From NCBI GenBank assembly GCA_011526585.1, contig WYBB01000268.1, positions 1-37,227 of the forward strand: a stretch of 37,227 bases of DNA, written 5' to 3'. The translations under genes were made by a program, and so were the position numbers. The notes below the pieces were generated by a model. That model worked only from the letters and a program-made list of their open reading frames with translations, did no database searches and was not told where the DNA came from. Positions within the stretch are counted from its first letter, which is position 1, and the number at the start of each line of letters is the position of its first letter. This stretch comes from Deltaproteobacteria bacterium. Lineage in GTDB: Bacteria; Myxococcota_A; UBA9042; PHBI01. This document shows positions 25,971-34,407 of this stretch, piece by piece.

Positions 25971-26789
25971 ATGGCGTTCAGTCCGATGGACAAGGTGTCG
26001 ACCTGGCGGAAGCTCTCGGTCGGGGTGTGGGGCTCGCCGATGAACCCGACGGCGCAGGGCGAGCGCGAGCTCGATCTCTCGAAGACCCTGCCCTGGCTCG
26101 ACGAGGTCTCCGAGCGCGCGGGCATGAAGATCACCATCACCCACCTCTTCGTGGCGGCGATCGGGCGCATGCTTGCCAAGTATCCGGATTACAATGTGAT
26201 CCTTCGCCGGAACCGCCCCTTCCGCCGCAGCTCGGTCGACATCTTCGTGCAGGTCGTGATCAAGGGGCAGAGCGGCCAGGCCGACCTCTCGGGCGTCAAG
26301 GTGCGCGACGCCGACACCTGCTCGATCGTCGCGATCGCCGAGCAGATCGCCTCGCGCGCGAAGTCGGTGCGCTCCGGCGACGACAAGGAGATCGAGGCGG
26401 CCAAGTCCTCGCTGCGCTTCATCCCGCCCCAGCTCGCGCCCTACCTCATGCGCGCCGTCTCGTACCTCAACTACGATCTGGGCATCGACATGACGCGCTT
26501 CGGCCTCAAGCCCGATCCGTTCGGCAGCGCCATGGTGACCAACGTCGGCGGCTTCGACATCCCGCACGCGCTGGTGCCGCTCATGCCGACCTCGCGCGTG
26601 CCGTTCCTGTTCTGCCTCGGCCAGATCCACGACCGCCCCATGGCGGTCGACGGCAAGGTCGAGGTGCGCCCGGCCATGCGGCTCACCGCGAGCTTCGATC
26701 ACCGCCTCTACGACGGCTTCCAGATCGGGCTCATGACCAACCTGGTCGACCAGATCGTCACGAACCCCGAGCGCTACGACCTCGTCTGA
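25971..26789 (+). CDS. Stand-alone 2-oxoacid dehydrogenase E2 catalytic domain protein
   Basis: 272 residues equal to the catalytic domain of dihydrolipoamide acyltransferases or chloramphenicol acetyltransferase-like folds. The active site is SFDHRLYDG with His244 and Asp248, and MVTNVGGFDIPHALVPL is the usual trimer/CoA segment. The lipoyl and peripheral-subunit-binding domains normally in front are absent. ATG 25971 has GGAGG 6 bases upstream, so the short form is real and not a missed start. Without a lipoyl arm it probably uses CoA esters or another carrier, or serves a structural role. No E1 or E3 gene is nearby. The function is unknown. Confidence 0.87.
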   Translation: MAFSPMDKVSTWRKLSVGVWGSPMNPTAQGERELDLSKTLPWLDEVSERAGMKITITHLFVAAIGRMLAKYPDYNVILRRNRPFRRSSVDIFVQVVIKGQSGQADLSGVKVRDADTCSIVAIAEQIASRAKSVRSGDDKEIEAAKSSLRFIPPQLAPYLMRAVSYLNYDLGIDMTRFGLKPDPFGSAMVTNVGGFDIPHALVPLMPTSRVPFLFCLGQIHDRPMAVDGKVEVRPAMRLTASFDHRLYDGFQIGLMTNLVDQIVTNPERYDLV

Positions 26790-26978
26790 ACGCAAGCGAG
26801 GGCGCCCGTCACCAGGGCCTGCGCGGTCGCCGGCCGCGCCGAGCTCTGACGGGTCGGGTGCACGGCCGCCGGTGGACGTCAGGACCGCGAAGGGACGTGG
26901 ACCACGCATCCGCGTGTAGGCTGGGCGCAAGCGACCCAGGGCCGGCGTCTCCGCGAGCGCGCCGGCGGGAGGTGATCC
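26790..26978. other. Intergenic region with one copy of a 28-bp repeat
   Basis: It holds the first copy (26821-26848) of a 28-bp perfect direct repeat whose other copy is in the deacetylase gene. The last bases give GGAGGTGAT before the GH16 gene, a near-complete match to the anti-Shine-Dalgarno sequence. I see no gene of its own. Confidence 0.5.
26821..26848. repeat. 28-bp perfect direct repeat, copy 1
   Basis: It begins GCGCGGTCGCCGG and ends CGAGCTCTG, and is identical to 29366-29393. The copies are 2545 bases apart and bracket the GH16 lipoprotein gene. Confidence 0.9.
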
Positions 26979-29330
26979 ATGCGACTTCTGCTCATCGGCT
27001 CGATGCTCCTCACGTCCGCGCGCTGTGGTGGTGACGGCGGCCCGGCGCACGTCGTCCGCGACGTGCCCGTCGACGTCGCGGACGGCGCGGACGGAGCGCC
27101 GCTGGACGCCGTCGTCTTCGACACCCGGGTCGAGAGCGACATGGTCGAAGCCGACCTCGTCGAGACCACGGTAGCGGAGACCGGCGAGGACACGATCGCC
27201 TCCGAGGACGCCGCGGTCGAGCTCGTCGAGGACGTCGCGCACGACACGCGCGAGGCCGACGGCGGCGCCTCCGCCGACCTCCCGGGCGACGACGACGGCG
27301 ATACGATCGGCGAGCACGACGCTGAAACGATCGGCGAGCATGACACGATCGAAGAGCACGACACCGGCGACGTCGCCGACACGATCAGCGCCGACGCCTC
27401 GCAGCCGCCCGCGTTCAGCGTGCCGCGCACGCCGCGCTGGCGCCTGGTGTGGTCGGACGAGTTCGACGGTCGGCCGTGCGACCCCGACGAGCCCGAGAGC
27501 TGCGCCACGCCCGAGGACCTCGATCGCGCGCGCTACTGTTTCGGCTCGGCGGCGGCGCCGGTCGAGACCACGCTCATCCAGCGCTTCCACTCGCACGAGA
27601 GCGACGCCACGAGCTATTCGCGGCGCGTGATCCCGCACCTCGAGGACCTCGACAAGTGCACCTGGCTCGTGTCCGAGCACGTCAACCTCATCCACTTCGT
27701 CGGCCCGGCAGGCCCGATCACCGCCTACCACCCGGACACCGTCAGCGTCGCCCGCGGCGAGCTGCGCCTGAGCACCCGCCGCGTGCCCGGCGTCGACACG
27801 GCGGCGCTCGACTGCGGCCGCATCCTCGACCCGAGCCTCGCCGACAGCGCCGAGTCCAACCGCTCCAAGACCTGCGAGTACCAGGCCGCCAACGTCATCA
27901 CCTACCCGATGAACGGGCCCGCGCGGGCCGACGACGCGCTCGGGCCGGCGACCGGCAACGGCCGCCTCTTTTCCGACGGCGGCCGCCTCGAGGTGCGCGC
28001 CCGCGCCGCCGGAGGGCCGGGCAACATGACCGCGCTCTGGACGTGGCAACATGCGGCCTACGAGAGCGAGTACGATCTGCTCGAGCAGTGGGCCAACTGG
28101 CCGGAGATGTCGAGCCACGGCATCGTCGAGTGGGAGGGCGACGATCACGGCGGCACGCAGGCCCGCCACGTCATGAGCGCGGCCCATGCGCAGAGCCTCT
28201 ACGACGAGTTCCACACCTACGCGATGGAGTGGCGCGAGCGCGACGCCTTCAGCTACCTCCTCGATCATCGCCGCCTGCACACCTTCCACGAAGGTGACGC
28301 GGCACCCGGCAAGGACCGCTGCGTCGACATCTCGATCGCCGGCAATCCCTTCTACTTCATCCTGTGGGACCTGCTCATCGAGTACGACTGGGCCCCCGAG
28401 GTCGGCCCGCTCGGCCCCGAGCAGGCGCCGGACACCGTCTACGTCGACTGGATCCGCTACTATCAACCGTGCCCGGACGACAGCGACGATCCCGCCTGCG
28501 TCGAGTCCACCCTGTCGCCCGCGTGCGAAAATCCCTGCGCGCGGTTCGGCGCCTTCGACGGCGCGAACTGCTACGTCGGCCAGCCCCCGCCCGGGAGCAC
28601 CGCCGCAGTCAGCGCGACCCACTTCGGCTACGTGCCGGACGGCAGCGGCGACTGCCCGTACGGCGGCGAGCCGCACCAGGGCGTGTGCGCGCTCGGCGAG
28701 GTCCCCCGTGGTCGCGAGCCGTTCGTCTGGGACGGCCACTGGTACCTGAAGGCGACGTGCAGCCCGACCGCCGAGCTCCCCAACTGCGGGCGCCCGTGCC
28801 CGTGGCGGGGTTCGACCTACCGCAACGGCGCCTGTCACGTCGCCGACGCCGCGCCCGGCGCGACGCCCTTCGTCTATGACAATCGCTTCTACTACGAGTC
28901 GGCGCCCGAGCCCGAGCGATGCCCCGACGGCGGGGACTTCGACGGCGCCCACTGCCTGCTCGGCCCCGCGCCCGAAGGCGCGACCGCGCTCGTCATCGAC
29001 GGAGCCTTCTACTTCGCCGTCGATCGCTGTCCCGACGGCGGCGTCTTCGTACCGGAGCGCGGCGCCTGCCGCGTCTTCGATCTGCCTCTGGGCTCCGGCG
29101 CGTTCGTCGCGGCCGGCCACTACTACTACGACGCGATCGGCGGGGCCTGCCCGCATGGCGGAACGCTGCAGGGCCCCAACTGCCATCTCGGCGCGGCCCC
29201 GCTCACGGCCGAGCCGTTCTCCGCCGACGGCGACCTCTACCTCGCCGCGCGCTGCCTGCCCGCGACCGACTGGCACGCCGCGCCGGCCCCCGCGGGCGCG
29301 GTCTCGATCATCGGCGGGACCTGTCCCTGA
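26979..29330 (+). CDS. GH16-like glycoside hydrolase lipoprotein with six Cys-rich modules
   Basis: 783 residues. The signal sequence ends at Cys16, but in an unusual context (SARC, Arg at -1). An acidic linker rich in Asp, Glu, Thr and Val (about 20-140) follows, with three TIGEHD-like repeats. The GH16 domain covers about 150-505: WSDEFDG, the catalytic ExDxxE motif as EYDLLE (E364, D366, E369), and WRERDAFSYLLDHRRLHTF. GH16 enzymes cut beta-1,3 or beta-1,4 galactans and glucans; the exact polymer is unknown. After it come six modules of about 40 residues (about 510-780) with the frame CPxGGxxxGxxCxxGxxPxGxxxFxxxGxxY. These may bind carbohydrate or the cell surface. ATG 26979 has GGAGGTGAT just upstream. 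Confidence 0.85.
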   Translation: MRLLLIGSMLLTSARCGGDGGPAHVVRDVPVDVADGADGAPLDAVVFDTRVESDMVEADLVETTVAETGEDTIASEDAAVELVEDVAHDTREADGGASADLPGDDDGDTIGEHDAETIGEHDTIEEHDTGDVADTISADASQPPAFSVPRTPRWRLVWSDEFDGRPCDPDEPESCATPEDLDRARYCFGSAAAPVETTLIQRFHSHESDATSYSRRVIPHLEDLDKCTWLVSEHVNLIHFVGPAGPITAYHPDTVSVARGELRLSTRRVPGVDTAALDCGRILDPSLADSAESNRSKTCEYQAANVITYPMNGPARADDALGPATGNGRLFSDGGRLEVRARAAGGPGNMTALWTWQHAAYESEYDLLEQWANWPEMSSHGIVEWEGDDHGGTQARHVMSAAHAQSLYDEFHTYAMEWRERDAFSYLLDHRRLHTFHEGDAAPGKDRCVDISIAGNPFYFILWDLLIEYDWAPEVGPLGPEQAPDTVYVDWIRYYQPCPDDSDDPACVESTLSPACENPCARFGAFDGANCYVGQPPPGSTAAVSATHFGYVPDGSGDCPYGGEPHQGVCALGEVPRGREPFVWDGHWYLKATCSPTAELPNCGRPCPWRGSTYRNGACHVADAAPGATPFVYDNRFYYESAPEPERCPDGGDFDGAHCLLGPAPEGATALVIDGAFYFAVDRCPDGGVFVPERGACRVFDLPLGSGAFVAAGHYYYDAIGGACPHGGTLQGPNCHLGAAPLTAEPFSADGDLYLAARCLPATDWHAAPAPAGAVSIIGGTCP
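27303..27362 (+). repeat. 18-bp repeats in the acidic linker
   Basis: Three units near ACGATCGGCGAGCACGAC (27303-27320, 27327-27344, 27345-27362) encode TIGEHD, TIGEHD and TIEEHD. They keep the frame, so the linker can lengthen or shorten by whole units. Confidence 0.8.
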
Positions 29331-29345
29331 TCACCGATCCCATGA

Positions 29346-30524
29346 TCATTGGGGCATGCACACGAGCGCGGTCGCCGGCCGCGCCGAGCTCTGGCCGATG
29401 AAGCGATCGGCCATCGTCGCGGTGGTGCCGAGGATCGCCGCGCACTCGGCGTTGACCTCGTGCGCCTTGGCGACGCAGCGCCCGGTCGCGCCGCCGTCGA
29501 GGCTCACGCAGAAGGTCGGGGACTTGCCGGCCATGTCGGGGCAGGTGCCCTCGCAGGGCAGCGTGCACATGCCGGTCTCGAAGTCGGCGCCCTCGGGGCT
29601 GAAGCGGTGGCACATCGCCGCCGCGCTGGCGCTCGCGAAGTTGCACTCGGCGTCCTCGCCGCAGGCGTCGCCGACGAAGAGCTGAGGCGGCGGAGGCACG
29701 CCATTCAAGCGCGGGAAGGTCGCCTCGTCGTCGACGCCGACGAAGGTGTAGCCCTCGTCCTCGAGCGTCGCGATGAGGCGCGGCAGGACCTCGACGGTAT
29801 TGGCGTGGATGTCGTGGAAGAGCACGATACCGCCGTTCTTGGCGCGCACCTGCGACATCGTGTAGCCCTCGAGATCGCGGCGGTACGCGTCCGGCACGTA
29901 GCGGAAGGTCGCGGGCGAGCAGTAGCCGCCCTGGCCCTTGGCGAAGCACCAGTCGGCGCTGTCGATGTGCCAGCCGGTGACGATGTAGCCCTTGTCCTCG
30001 ACGTGGCGCATGGCCGCGCAGCTCGCCGAGCCGAACGGGAAGCGGAAGAACTCGGGCTCGCCGCCGGCCTCGAGGATCGCGGCGTGGGTCTTGTCGACCT
30101 CGGACGCGAGCTTGTCGGCCGAGACGCGCTTGAGGTCGAGGTGGCCCTGGGAGTGGTTGGCGAGGATGTGGCCTTCGGCCAGGATGCGCGCGAGGATCGT
30201 CCGCTCGGTCTCGCCGCGCACGCGCGAGCCGTTGATGAAGAAGGTCGCCCGGATCCCGTGCTCCTTCAGGATGTCGAGCACCGCGGGCGTCGTCGCCGGG
30301 TTCGGCCCGTCGTCGAAGGTCAGCGCGACGCGCCTGGCGAACCCGGACCGGTCGGGCACGACCACGCCCGAGCACCCGCCTTCGTCGCTCTTGCCGAGCT
30401 CGGTCTGGGCGAAGGCCTCTTCGAAGGCGGCGGTCTCGTCGACGTCGTGACCGTCGTCGCCACAGGCCGACAGCGGGAGCACGGACAGGAACGGGAGGAT
30501 GAAGAGAGGCGCGTGGCGTTTCAT
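29346..30524 (-). CDS. Polysaccharide deacetylase (NodB-type) lipoprotein
   Basis: 392 residues. The lipobox LSAC gives Cys21. The NodB domain (about 65-270) has TFDDGPN with D71-D72, the metal histidines H124 and H128 in HSQGH, FRFPFGSAS and IVLFHDIH. It removes N- or O-acetyl groups from a surface polymer such as peptidoglycan or chitin-like glycans. A Cys-rich C-terminal part of about 110 residues (CGEDAECNF, CTLPCEGTCP, GATGRCV) is of a kind seen in other myxobacterial surface proteins. It is third in a row after yyaL and the SRPBCC gene (19-bp gap) and converges on the GH16 gene, so two polysaccharide-active lipoproteins are neighbours. Its stop and the GH16 stop each lie in a TGATCA. 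Confidence 0.9.
   Translation of the reverse strand: MKRHAPLFILPFLSVLPLSACGDDGHDVDETAAFEEAFAQTELGKSDEGGCSGVVVPDRSGFARRVALTFDDGPNPATTPAVLDILKEHGIRATFFINGSRVRGETERTILARILAEGHILANHSQGHLDLKRVSADKLASEVDKTHAAILEAGGEPEFFRFPFGSASCAAMRHVEDKGYIVTGWHIDSADWCFAKGQGGYCSPATFRYVPDAYRRDLEGYTMSQVRAKNGGIVLFHDIHANTVEVLPRLIATLEDEGYTFVGVDDEATFPRLNGVPPPPQLFVGDACGEDAECNFASASAAAMCHRFSPEGADFETGMCTLPCEGTCPDMAGKSPTFCVSLDGGATGRCVAKAHEVNAECAAILGTTATMADRFIGQSSARPATALVCMPQ
29366..29393. repeat. 28-bp perfect direct repeat, copy 2
   Basis: This copy is part of the deacetylase coding sequence, encoding QSSARPATA near its C-terminus on the minus strand. It equals 26821-26848. Confidence 0.9.
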
Positions 30525-30543
30525 CGATGGGCCCCGTTGTCGG

Positions 30544-30996
30544 TCAGGATTGCGGCGGGTGGGACAGGCGCTCTTGCGCGTAGCGCGACCAGCGCTTGAG
30601 CATCGACGGCAGCGCGATCCGCGCCAGCGCGTTGATGAACGATTTCGGTAGGAACGACTTCGCCGCCAGCACGTTCCAGTAGGTCACGCGCGTCTCGGTC
30701 GGCGAGATCGCCTCGAGCGTCCAGCCGCCGTCGTTCTGCGCGAGCGTCTTCGAGGTGACGAGCGACCAGGTCAGCGTGGTCGGCGCCTGCTCGACCAGGC
30801 GCAGCGTGTAGTCGAAGCTCTTGAGCAGCACGCGCAGCTCGAAGGCGACGACGGTCGCGTTGGCGTCGCGCTCGACGATCGTCGCCGACTTGATGTCGTC
30901 GAGGATCCGCGGATATGCGAGGTAGTCGGTGATCGTCGCCCAGAAGGCCTCGATCGGGACAGGCACGACAATGGTCTTTTCACCGCGGGTCGTCAT
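30544..30996 (-). CDS. SRPBCC (START/polyketide-cyclase-like) family protein
   Basis: 150 residues with the helix-grip arrangement of the SRPBCC superfamily: IVVPVPIEAFWATITDYLAYPRIL at the N-terminus, a run of beta strands, and a long C-terminal helix from about residue 125. Such proteins bind lipids or other hydrophobic ligands; there is no catalytic motif to name a reaction. No signal sequence. It sits between yyaL (39-bp gap) and the deacetylase gene (19-bp gap) on the same strand, probably one transcript. Confidence 0.78.
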   Translation of the reverse strand: MTTRGEKTIVVPVPIEAFWATITDYLAYPRILDDIKSATIVERDANATVVAFELRVLLKSFDYTLRLVEQAPTTLTWSLVTSKTLAQNDGGWTLEAISPTETRVTYWNVLAAKSFLPKSFINALARIALPSMLKRWSRYAQERLSHPPQS

Positions 30997-31035
30997 CGAC
31001 CAAGCCGTGTACCCAGTGCCTCGATCTTAAGCAAT

Positions 31036-33063
31036 TCAAACGCTCTCGAGCCGCGCGGCGAGCTCGTCGACGCTCGTCGCCGGCAGGAGGCAGGCCGTGC
31101 CGATGCACACGAGCGCCTGCGGCGGCAGGTCCTTGCGCGCCTCGAGCAGCGGCCAGGCGAGGTGCTGGTGGCGGTGCACCGGCAGGATCGTCAGCGGCAC
31201 GGGACGCGCGCGCACATGGGCCAGGAGCGCGTCGGCGGCCGGGCCCGAGCCGGTGACCACGACCGCGACCGGGCGGCCCTCGGCGCGCCGGAGCGCGTGC
31301 AAGAGCGTCGGGCAGGCCAGCGGCGCGCGCTCGAGCATGCGCGCCTGCGCGATGAAGACCGAGTCCGCCAGCGCGCGATAGCGCGGATCGTCGGTCAACG
31401 CGTAGAGCTCGACCGCGGCCAGCGCGAGGGCGTGCTGGCCGGCGGGATACGGGCCGTCGTGGTGCTCGCGGCTCCGCCGGATCAGATCACCGCGGCCGGC
31501 CGGCGTCGTGTAGAAGCCGCCGCCCTCCTCCGCGGGCGCGGCCAGACGCGCCTCGGCCTCGGCGATCACCGCCTCGGCCAGCGCGACGAGGGACGGGTCG
31601 CCGAGCGCTCGGTGCGCCTCGACGAGACCGAGCGCGAGGTGGCCGTAGTCGGTGATGAAGGCGGGGCGGCCGGCCATGCGCACGAGGCCGTCGGGGGTGA
31701 GGCGCGACCTCAGGACCTCGGCGAGCTCGATCGCGGCGTCGCGCGCGCGCTCCGAGCCGAGCAAGCGCGCGAGCATCGCGAACGCGGCGAGCGCGAGCCC
31801 GTTGAGATCGGTCAGCACCTTGTCGTCGCGGATCGGGCGCGCGCGGGCGTTGCGCGCGATGCGCAGAGGTGCCAGGTGCACCTCCCAGCTCTGGCGCAGG
31901 CCCTGCGCGTCGCCGTAGCCGAGCTCGCGCGCGAGCGCCTCGAGGTCGTTGGCGCGCGGGTGCGGGATGTGGCTCGTCACCGGCTCGAGGTGGCCGGAGG
32001 GGCCGACGTGCGGCGTGCCGGGGGAAAGGTCCCAGGCGCGCGCGAGGCGCGCGGCGGCGTCGGGTCCGATCACCTCGGCGAGCGCCTCGGGGGACCAGGC
32101 GTAGAAGCTCCCCTCCCCGCCCGGATCGTCGGCGTCCTCGGCGGAGGCGTAGCCGAGGAAGGCGCCGTCGGGCGCGACGACGCGCATGTCGCGCAGGAGG
32201 TAGTCGCCGATCGCCAGCGCGGTACGCGTGAAGTCGGGCCGGCCGGTGCGCGCGGCGCCGAGCGCGTAGGCGCAGGCGAGCTGGGCGTTGTCGTAGAGCA
32301 TCTTCTCGAAGTGCGGCACCCGCCATGCGCGATCGGTCGCGTAGCGGTGGAAGCCGCCGCCGACCCGATCGTGCAGGCCGGAGTCCTGCATCGCCTCGAG
32401 GATGGCGACGGCGACCGGGTGCAGATCGGGATCGCCGACGGAGAGCGCCTGGACGAGCCACTGGCTCGGCGGGAACTTCGGCGCGTTGGAAAAGCCCGGG
32501 TGCTCGCGGTCGAAGGTGCGCTCGACCTCGGCCTTCGCGCGCTCGGCGATCCCCTTGGGCACCGGCGCGGGGCGGCCGGCGGAGAAGTTGGCGAGGTGCC
32601 TGGCGAGCTCCTGGGCCGAGCCGAGCACGCGCGCGCGGTCGTCCTGCCAGAGCTGGCTCAGGTAGCGCACGAGATCGCGCCAGCGCTCGCGCGGGAAGTA
32701 GGTGCCGGCGAAGAAGGGGCGGCCCTCGTGATCGACGAAGGCGTTGAGCGGCCAGCCGCCGTGGCCGTGCAGCGCCTGCACGGCGTCCATGTAGATCTCG
32801 TCGACCTCGGGCAGCTCCTCGCGATCGACCTTGATGTTGACCAGGTGCTCGTTCATGAGCGCCGCGGTCTCGGGATCCTCGAAGGACTCGTGCGCCATGA
32901 CGTGACACCAGTGGCAGGTCGCGTAGCCGATCGAGACGAGCACGGGCACGTCGCGGCGGCGCGCCTCGGCAAAGGCTTCCGGCGACCACTCGACCCAGGC
33001 GACGGGGTTGTCGGCGTGCTGGCGGAGGTAGGGGCTCTGGGCGCTCTGGAGCTGGTTGGGCAT
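31036..33063 (-). CDS. YyaL/SSP411-family thioredoxin-domain protein (DUF255)
   Basis: 675 residues. It starts MPNQLQSAQSPYLRQHADNP, the conserved beginning of this family, and the thioredoxin-like domain has CHWC (50-53) and KVDREELPEVDEIYMD. HGGWPLNAF and PFFAGTYFP follow, then an (alpha/alpha)6 barrel like that of N-acylglucosamine 2-epimerases. The family is found from bacteria to humans (SPATA20), with no settled reaction. ATG 33063 fits the family start; an in-frame ATG at 33081 would add six residues. Neither has a clear ribosome site. It heads the minus-strand run ending in the deacetylase. Confidence 0.93.
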   Translation of the reverse strand: MPNQLQSAQSPYLRQHADNPVAWVEWSPEAFAEARRRDVPVLVSIGYATCHWCHVMAHESFEDPETAALMNEHLVNIKVDREELPEVDEIYMDAVQALHGHGGWPLNAFVDHEGRPFFAGTYFPRERWRDLVRYLSQLWQDDRARVLGSAQELARHLANFSAGRPAPVPKGIAERAKAEVERTFDREHPGFSNAPKFPPSQWLVQALSVGDPDLHPVAVAILEAMQDSGLHDRVGGGFHRYATDRAWRVPHFEKMLYDNAQLACAYALGAARTGRPDFTRTALAIGDYLLRDMRVVAPDGAFLGYASAEDADDPGGEGSFYAWSPEALAEVIGPDAAARLARAWDLSPGTPHVGPSGHLEPVTSHIPHPRANDLEALARELGYGDAQGLRQSWEVHLAPLRIARNARARPIRDDKVLTDLNGLALAAFAMLARLLGSERARDAAIELAEVLRSRLTPDGLVRMAGRPAFITDYGHLALGLVEAHRALGDPSLVALAEAVIAEAEARLAAPAEEGGGFYTTPAGRGDLIRRSREHHDGPYPAGQHALALAAVELYALTDDPRYRALADSVFIAQARMLERAPLACPTLLHALRRAEGRPVAVVVTGSGPAADALLAHVRARPVPLTILPVHRHQHLAWPLLEARKDLPPQALVCIGTACLLPATSVDELAARLESV

Positions 33064-33138
33064 GTGCGGGTGATGGCACATTACCGTTCGCTTGTCGTGT
33101 CGCGAGGCCTTTGCGCTAAGATGCGCGCGGAGGTCGTG

Positions 33139-34401
33139 ATGAGGTTGGGGCTCCTGATCGGGGTGTGCGCGCTCGCCTGGGCGTGTGGTGACGACAAGCG
33201 TGGCGGGACGAGCGAGACCGCGGGCGACAGCGTCGCGGGCGAGGTCGGTGACGCGGCGCCGGCCGAGACCGGCGAGCCCGATGTGCCCGACAAGGGCGAC
33301 ACGCCGCCGGAGACGAGCGTCGACGTGAGCATCGATACGCCCGAGGAGGTCCTCGCCGAGACGACGATCGACTCGAGCGCGCCCGAGACCGAGGCCGACA
33401 CGGCCATCGAGGACAGCGCCGCGCCCGAGGTCGAGACGACCGTCGCGCCGCCCGAGGAGGTGCGCTTCGTCGTCATGGGCGACACCGGCGAGGGCAACGA
33501 GCGGCAGTACAAGGTCGCCGAGGCGATCCGCCAGAAGTGCGAGCGCGACGGCTGCGACTTCGCGCTGCTCCTCGGCGACAACATCTACGACGCCGGCGTC
33601 GAGTCGACGCTCGATCAGCAGTGGCTCAGCAAGTTCGAGCTGCCCTACGAGAACCTCGACATGCCGTTCTACGCCGTGCTCGGAAACCACGACAACGGCG
33701 GCTTCCTCTCCCAGCTCCTCGGCGACACCTTCGGCGGTGCCGGCGCCGAGTTCGAGCGCGGCGACGTCCAGGTCGCCTACACGCAGGTCTCGTCGAAGTT
33801 CCGCATGCCCGGGCGCACCTACGACTTCGTCGCCGGTCCGGCGCACTTCTTCGCGCTCGACTCGAACGACATGGTCTGGAGCAAGGCGCTGCCCGCGGCC
33901 GAGGGGCGCACCCAGTGGCAGGTCGACACCCTCCCCGGGCGCATCGACCGGGCGAGCGCGACCTGGCGCATCGCGTTCGCCCACCACCCCTGGATCTCCA
34001 ACGGCCGGCACGGCGACGCCGGCGAGTACGAGGGCCTCGAGGAGGACATCACCGATCTGATCGCGAACGTGCCGGGGCTCGGTGACCTCGCGCCCGTGGT
34101 GACCGGCGACGGCGTGCGCGAGGCGCTCGAGGTGATCGTGTGCGGGCGCGTCGACCTCTTCTTCTCCGGCCACGACCACAACCGCCAGTGGCACGTGCCG
34201 AGCACCGAGTGCCCGGGCACGACCTTCGTCGTCAGCGGCGCCGGCGCCAAGCTGACCGAGCTGCGCGGCGACCACCCGGTGCTCTTCCAGAGCGACGCCA
34301 AGGCCGGCTTCTTCTGGGTCTATCTGAAGGATCGCCAGATCGAGGTCGAGGCGATCGACGAGGACGGCATGAGCGAGTGGTCCTGGCAGGGATCGAAGTA
34401 G
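33139..34401 (+). CDS. Metallophosphoesterase lipoprotein (purple-acid-phosphatase-like)
   Basis: 420 residues. The signal ends at Cys16 (LAWAC) followed by GDD. A low-complexity linker of Thr, Glu, Asp, Pro and Ser spans about 20-108. The calcineurin-like phosphoesterase domain shows all metal motifs: GDTGEGN (from 114), LLGDNIYD, LGNHDN, AHHPW and FFSGHDHNRQW, as in tartrate-resistant acid phosphatases. It probably hydrolyses a phosphoester outside the inner membrane. ATG 33139 is chosen because GGAGG lies 5 bases upstream. It diverges from yyaL with 75 bases between, and is convergent with the next lipoprotein gene. Confidence 0.92.
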   Translation: MRLGLLIGVCALAWACGDDKRGGTSETAGDSVAGEVGDAAPAETGEPDVPDKGDTPPETSVDVSIDTPEEVLAETTIDSSAPETEADTAIEDSAAPEVETTVAPPEEVRFVVMGDTGEGNERQYKVAEAIRQKCERDGCDFALLLGDNIYDAGVESTLDQQWLSKFELPYENLDMPFYAVLGNHDNGGFLSQLLGDTFGGAGAEFERGDVQVAYTQVSSKFRMPGRTYDFVAGPAHFFALDSNDMVWSKALPAAEGRTQWQVDTLPGRIDRASATWRIAFAHHPWISNGRHGDAGEYEGLEEDITDLIANVPGLGDLAPVVTGDGVREALEVIVCGRVDLFFSGHDHNRQWHVPSTECPGTTFVVSGAGAKLTELRGDHPVLFQSDAKAGFFWVYLKDRQIEVEAIDEDGMSEWSWQGSK

Positions 34402-34407
34402 ACAGCG

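Noticed and set aside
23958..29276. A minus-strand open frame of more than 1,700 codons across the GcvT-like, E2 and GH16 genes
   Set aside because: Very high GC content removes stop codons from antisense frames. The translation is Arg/Ala/Gly/Asp-biased low-complexity sequence without domains, while the opposite frames encode recognised proteins.
31162..33120. A long plus-strand frame antisense to yyaL, continuous with the phosphoesterase
   Set aside because: The segment before 33139 is only the reverse complement of yyaL. The real start is at the GGAGG site before ATG 33139, followed by a signal peptide.
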